Positions 6,645 to 7,172 of a stretch of DNA of 7,172 nucleotides are shown piece by piece (the stretch's first letter is position 1; every line of letters begins with the position of its first letter). A model generated the notes under the pieces. The model was not told the DNA's origin and searched no databases. It saw only the letters and a list, made by a program, of their open reading frames with translations. Both the position numbers and the translations under genes were made by a program. Source of the stretch: Alphaproteobacteria bacterium (lineage in GTDB: Bacteria > Pseudomonadota > Alphaproteobacteria > Rhizobiales > Rhizobiaceae); contig JAUIBM010000139.1 in assembly GCA_030428345.1 (NCBI GenBank), positions 1 to 7,172 on the forward strand, written 5' to 3'.

Positions 6645-7076
6645 TCAGCGCTGCGTGGCGAGCACGTAGATCCAGTTGAGGGCGAGCGTGGAGAGCAGGA
6701 GCACCACGGCGACCCGCGGGCGGGCGAGCAGGCGGGCGATCAGGTTGTAGCGTGGCTGCCGCGTCAATCTGGCGGCGAGGCTGACGCCGAACATGAAGTA
6801 CACCGCGATGAGCCACGGGTTCCATGCGATGGCTCCGAGAAGATCGCCCTTGGCGAGCGCGAGGGTCGCCCGGGTGCTGCCGCAGGTCGGGCACGGGACA
6901 CCGCTCAAGCGCCGCAGGTGGCAGACCGGAGGGACGTCGCCACGATGCGTTGAGAGCTGGGTCACGAACACGACGCCCGCGCCCCACAGCCCCGTCAAAA
7001 GGGCTGCGGCTAAAGGCAGGCGCGGTCTCCGCGCGCCGGTCGGGGTTCCGCCGGAGGGGGGCGGAGCTCCCGGCAT
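6645..7076 (-). CDS. DUF2752 family membrane protein
   Basis: From the ATG at 7076 this is 143 residues. The hallmark GVPCPTCGSTRATLAL (about residues 59-74), followed by GDLLGAIAWNPW, identifies DUF2752, a family of small membrane proteins of unknown function. Three hydrophobic segments are visible: about 20-40 (LAAALLTGLWGAGVVFVTQL), 81-101 (AIAWNPWLIAVYFMFGVSL) and 121-140 (VAVVLLLSTLALNWIYVL). A further Cys-His pair (VCHL) lies before the CPTC motif, so a metal-binding or redox role is possible but unproven. A TTG start at 7085 would add three residues and overlap the stop of the upstream gene (TTGA). Neither start has a good ribosome binding site, so the choice is uncertain. The N-terminal ~20 residues are Pro/Gly-rich and cytoplasm-like. 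Confidence 0.85.
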   Translation of the reverse strand: MPGAPPPSGGTPTGARRPRLPLAAALLTGLWGAGVVFVTQLSTHRGDVPPVCHLRRLSGVPCPTCGSTRATLALAKGDLLGAIAWNPWLIAVYFMFGVSLAARLTRQPRYNLIARLLARPRVAVVLLLSTLALNWIYVLATQR

Positions 7077-7081
7077 CCCGC

Positions 7082-7171
7082 TCAATAGTCGAAGTTCGAA
7101 GCCGCGGAACCACCCATCGCGGCCATCGCCACGAGGACGACGACACCGATGAGCATCAGGATACAGCCGAT
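7082..7171 (-). CDS. C-terminal end of a small membrane protein, cut by window edge
   Basis: The last 29 codons are open on the minus strand and end in TGA at 7084-7082. They begin IGCILMLIGVVVLV, a clear hydrophobic membrane helix, and finish with a short polar tail ending SNFDY. DUF2752 genes are often next to genes for small TM2- or dispanin-like membrane proteins, which would suit this, but too little is visible to assign a family. The stop overlaps the possible TTG start of the DUF2752 gene, suggesting one operon. Confidence 0.55.
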   Translation of the reverse strand: MGCILMLIGVVVLVAMAAMGGSAASNFDY

Positions 7172-7172
7172 G

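Noticed and set aside
1..7172. CRISPR array, tRNA, rRNA, insertion sequence or long direct repeats
   Set aside because: No regularly spaced repeats, no tRNA-like or rRNA sequence and no transposase or terminal inverted repeats were seen on reading both strands.

Overview
The window looks like two unrelated pieces of high-GC bacterial DNA that meet at about 5730-5750. The left piece (1 to about 5747) has the codon mix of a moderately high-GC proteobacterium. Its protein families (BrxD-like ATPase, TerB-N/TerB-C protein, putative glycolipid-binding protein, stand-alone acetolactate-synthase-like enzyme) fit an alphaproteobacterium, but that placement is an inference from family memory. The right piece (about 5740-7172) uses almost only G/C-ending codons and carries a coiled-coil protein of unknown family plus a DUF2752 membrane protein. 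It could come from another high-GC lineage such as an actinobacterium.

Layout. On the minus strand, 3376 to 1 is a two-gene operon: a 706-residue TerB_N-TerB-TerB_C protein, then a P-loop ATPase of the DUF2791/BrxD family. The two genes overlap by four bases (ATGA), and the ATPase runs off the left edge near its expected C-terminus. A 291-base divergent intergenic region (3377-3667) holds a candidate extended -10 promoter for this operon, with a small palindrome over the -10, and a strong hairpin. On the plus strand, 3668-4270 is a complete putative glycolipid-binding protein. After a 160-base gap, a convergent minus-strand gene (4431 to about 5747) encodes the C-terminal 438 residues of an acetolactate-synthase-like thiamine-diphosphate enzyme. 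The N-terminal ~110 residues, including the catalytic glutamate region, are replaced by the unrelated right piece.

Right piece. A plus-strand frame (about 5739-6569) encodes a 5'-truncated, helical, charged protein with a Cys-containing C-terminal part. A very long GC-rich hairpin (6595-6634) separates it from a convergent minus-strand pair: the end of a small membrane protein (7171-7082) followed by a DUF2752 protein (7076 or 7085 to 6645).

The most interesting biology is the TerB-N/C plus DUF2791-ATPase pair. DUF2791 ATPases are core parts of some BREX phage-defence systems (BrxD). TerB-N/TerB-C proteins belong to the predicted Ter-linked stress or DNA-processing systems. Tight translational coupling of the two suggests an ATP-driven complex, plausibly in defence or DNA processing, whose remaining partners (a helicase would be expected) would lie left of the window. 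The most important caution is the junction near 5740, which looks like an assembly or amplification chimera or a recent rearrangement. Gene-neighbourhood arguments should not cross it.
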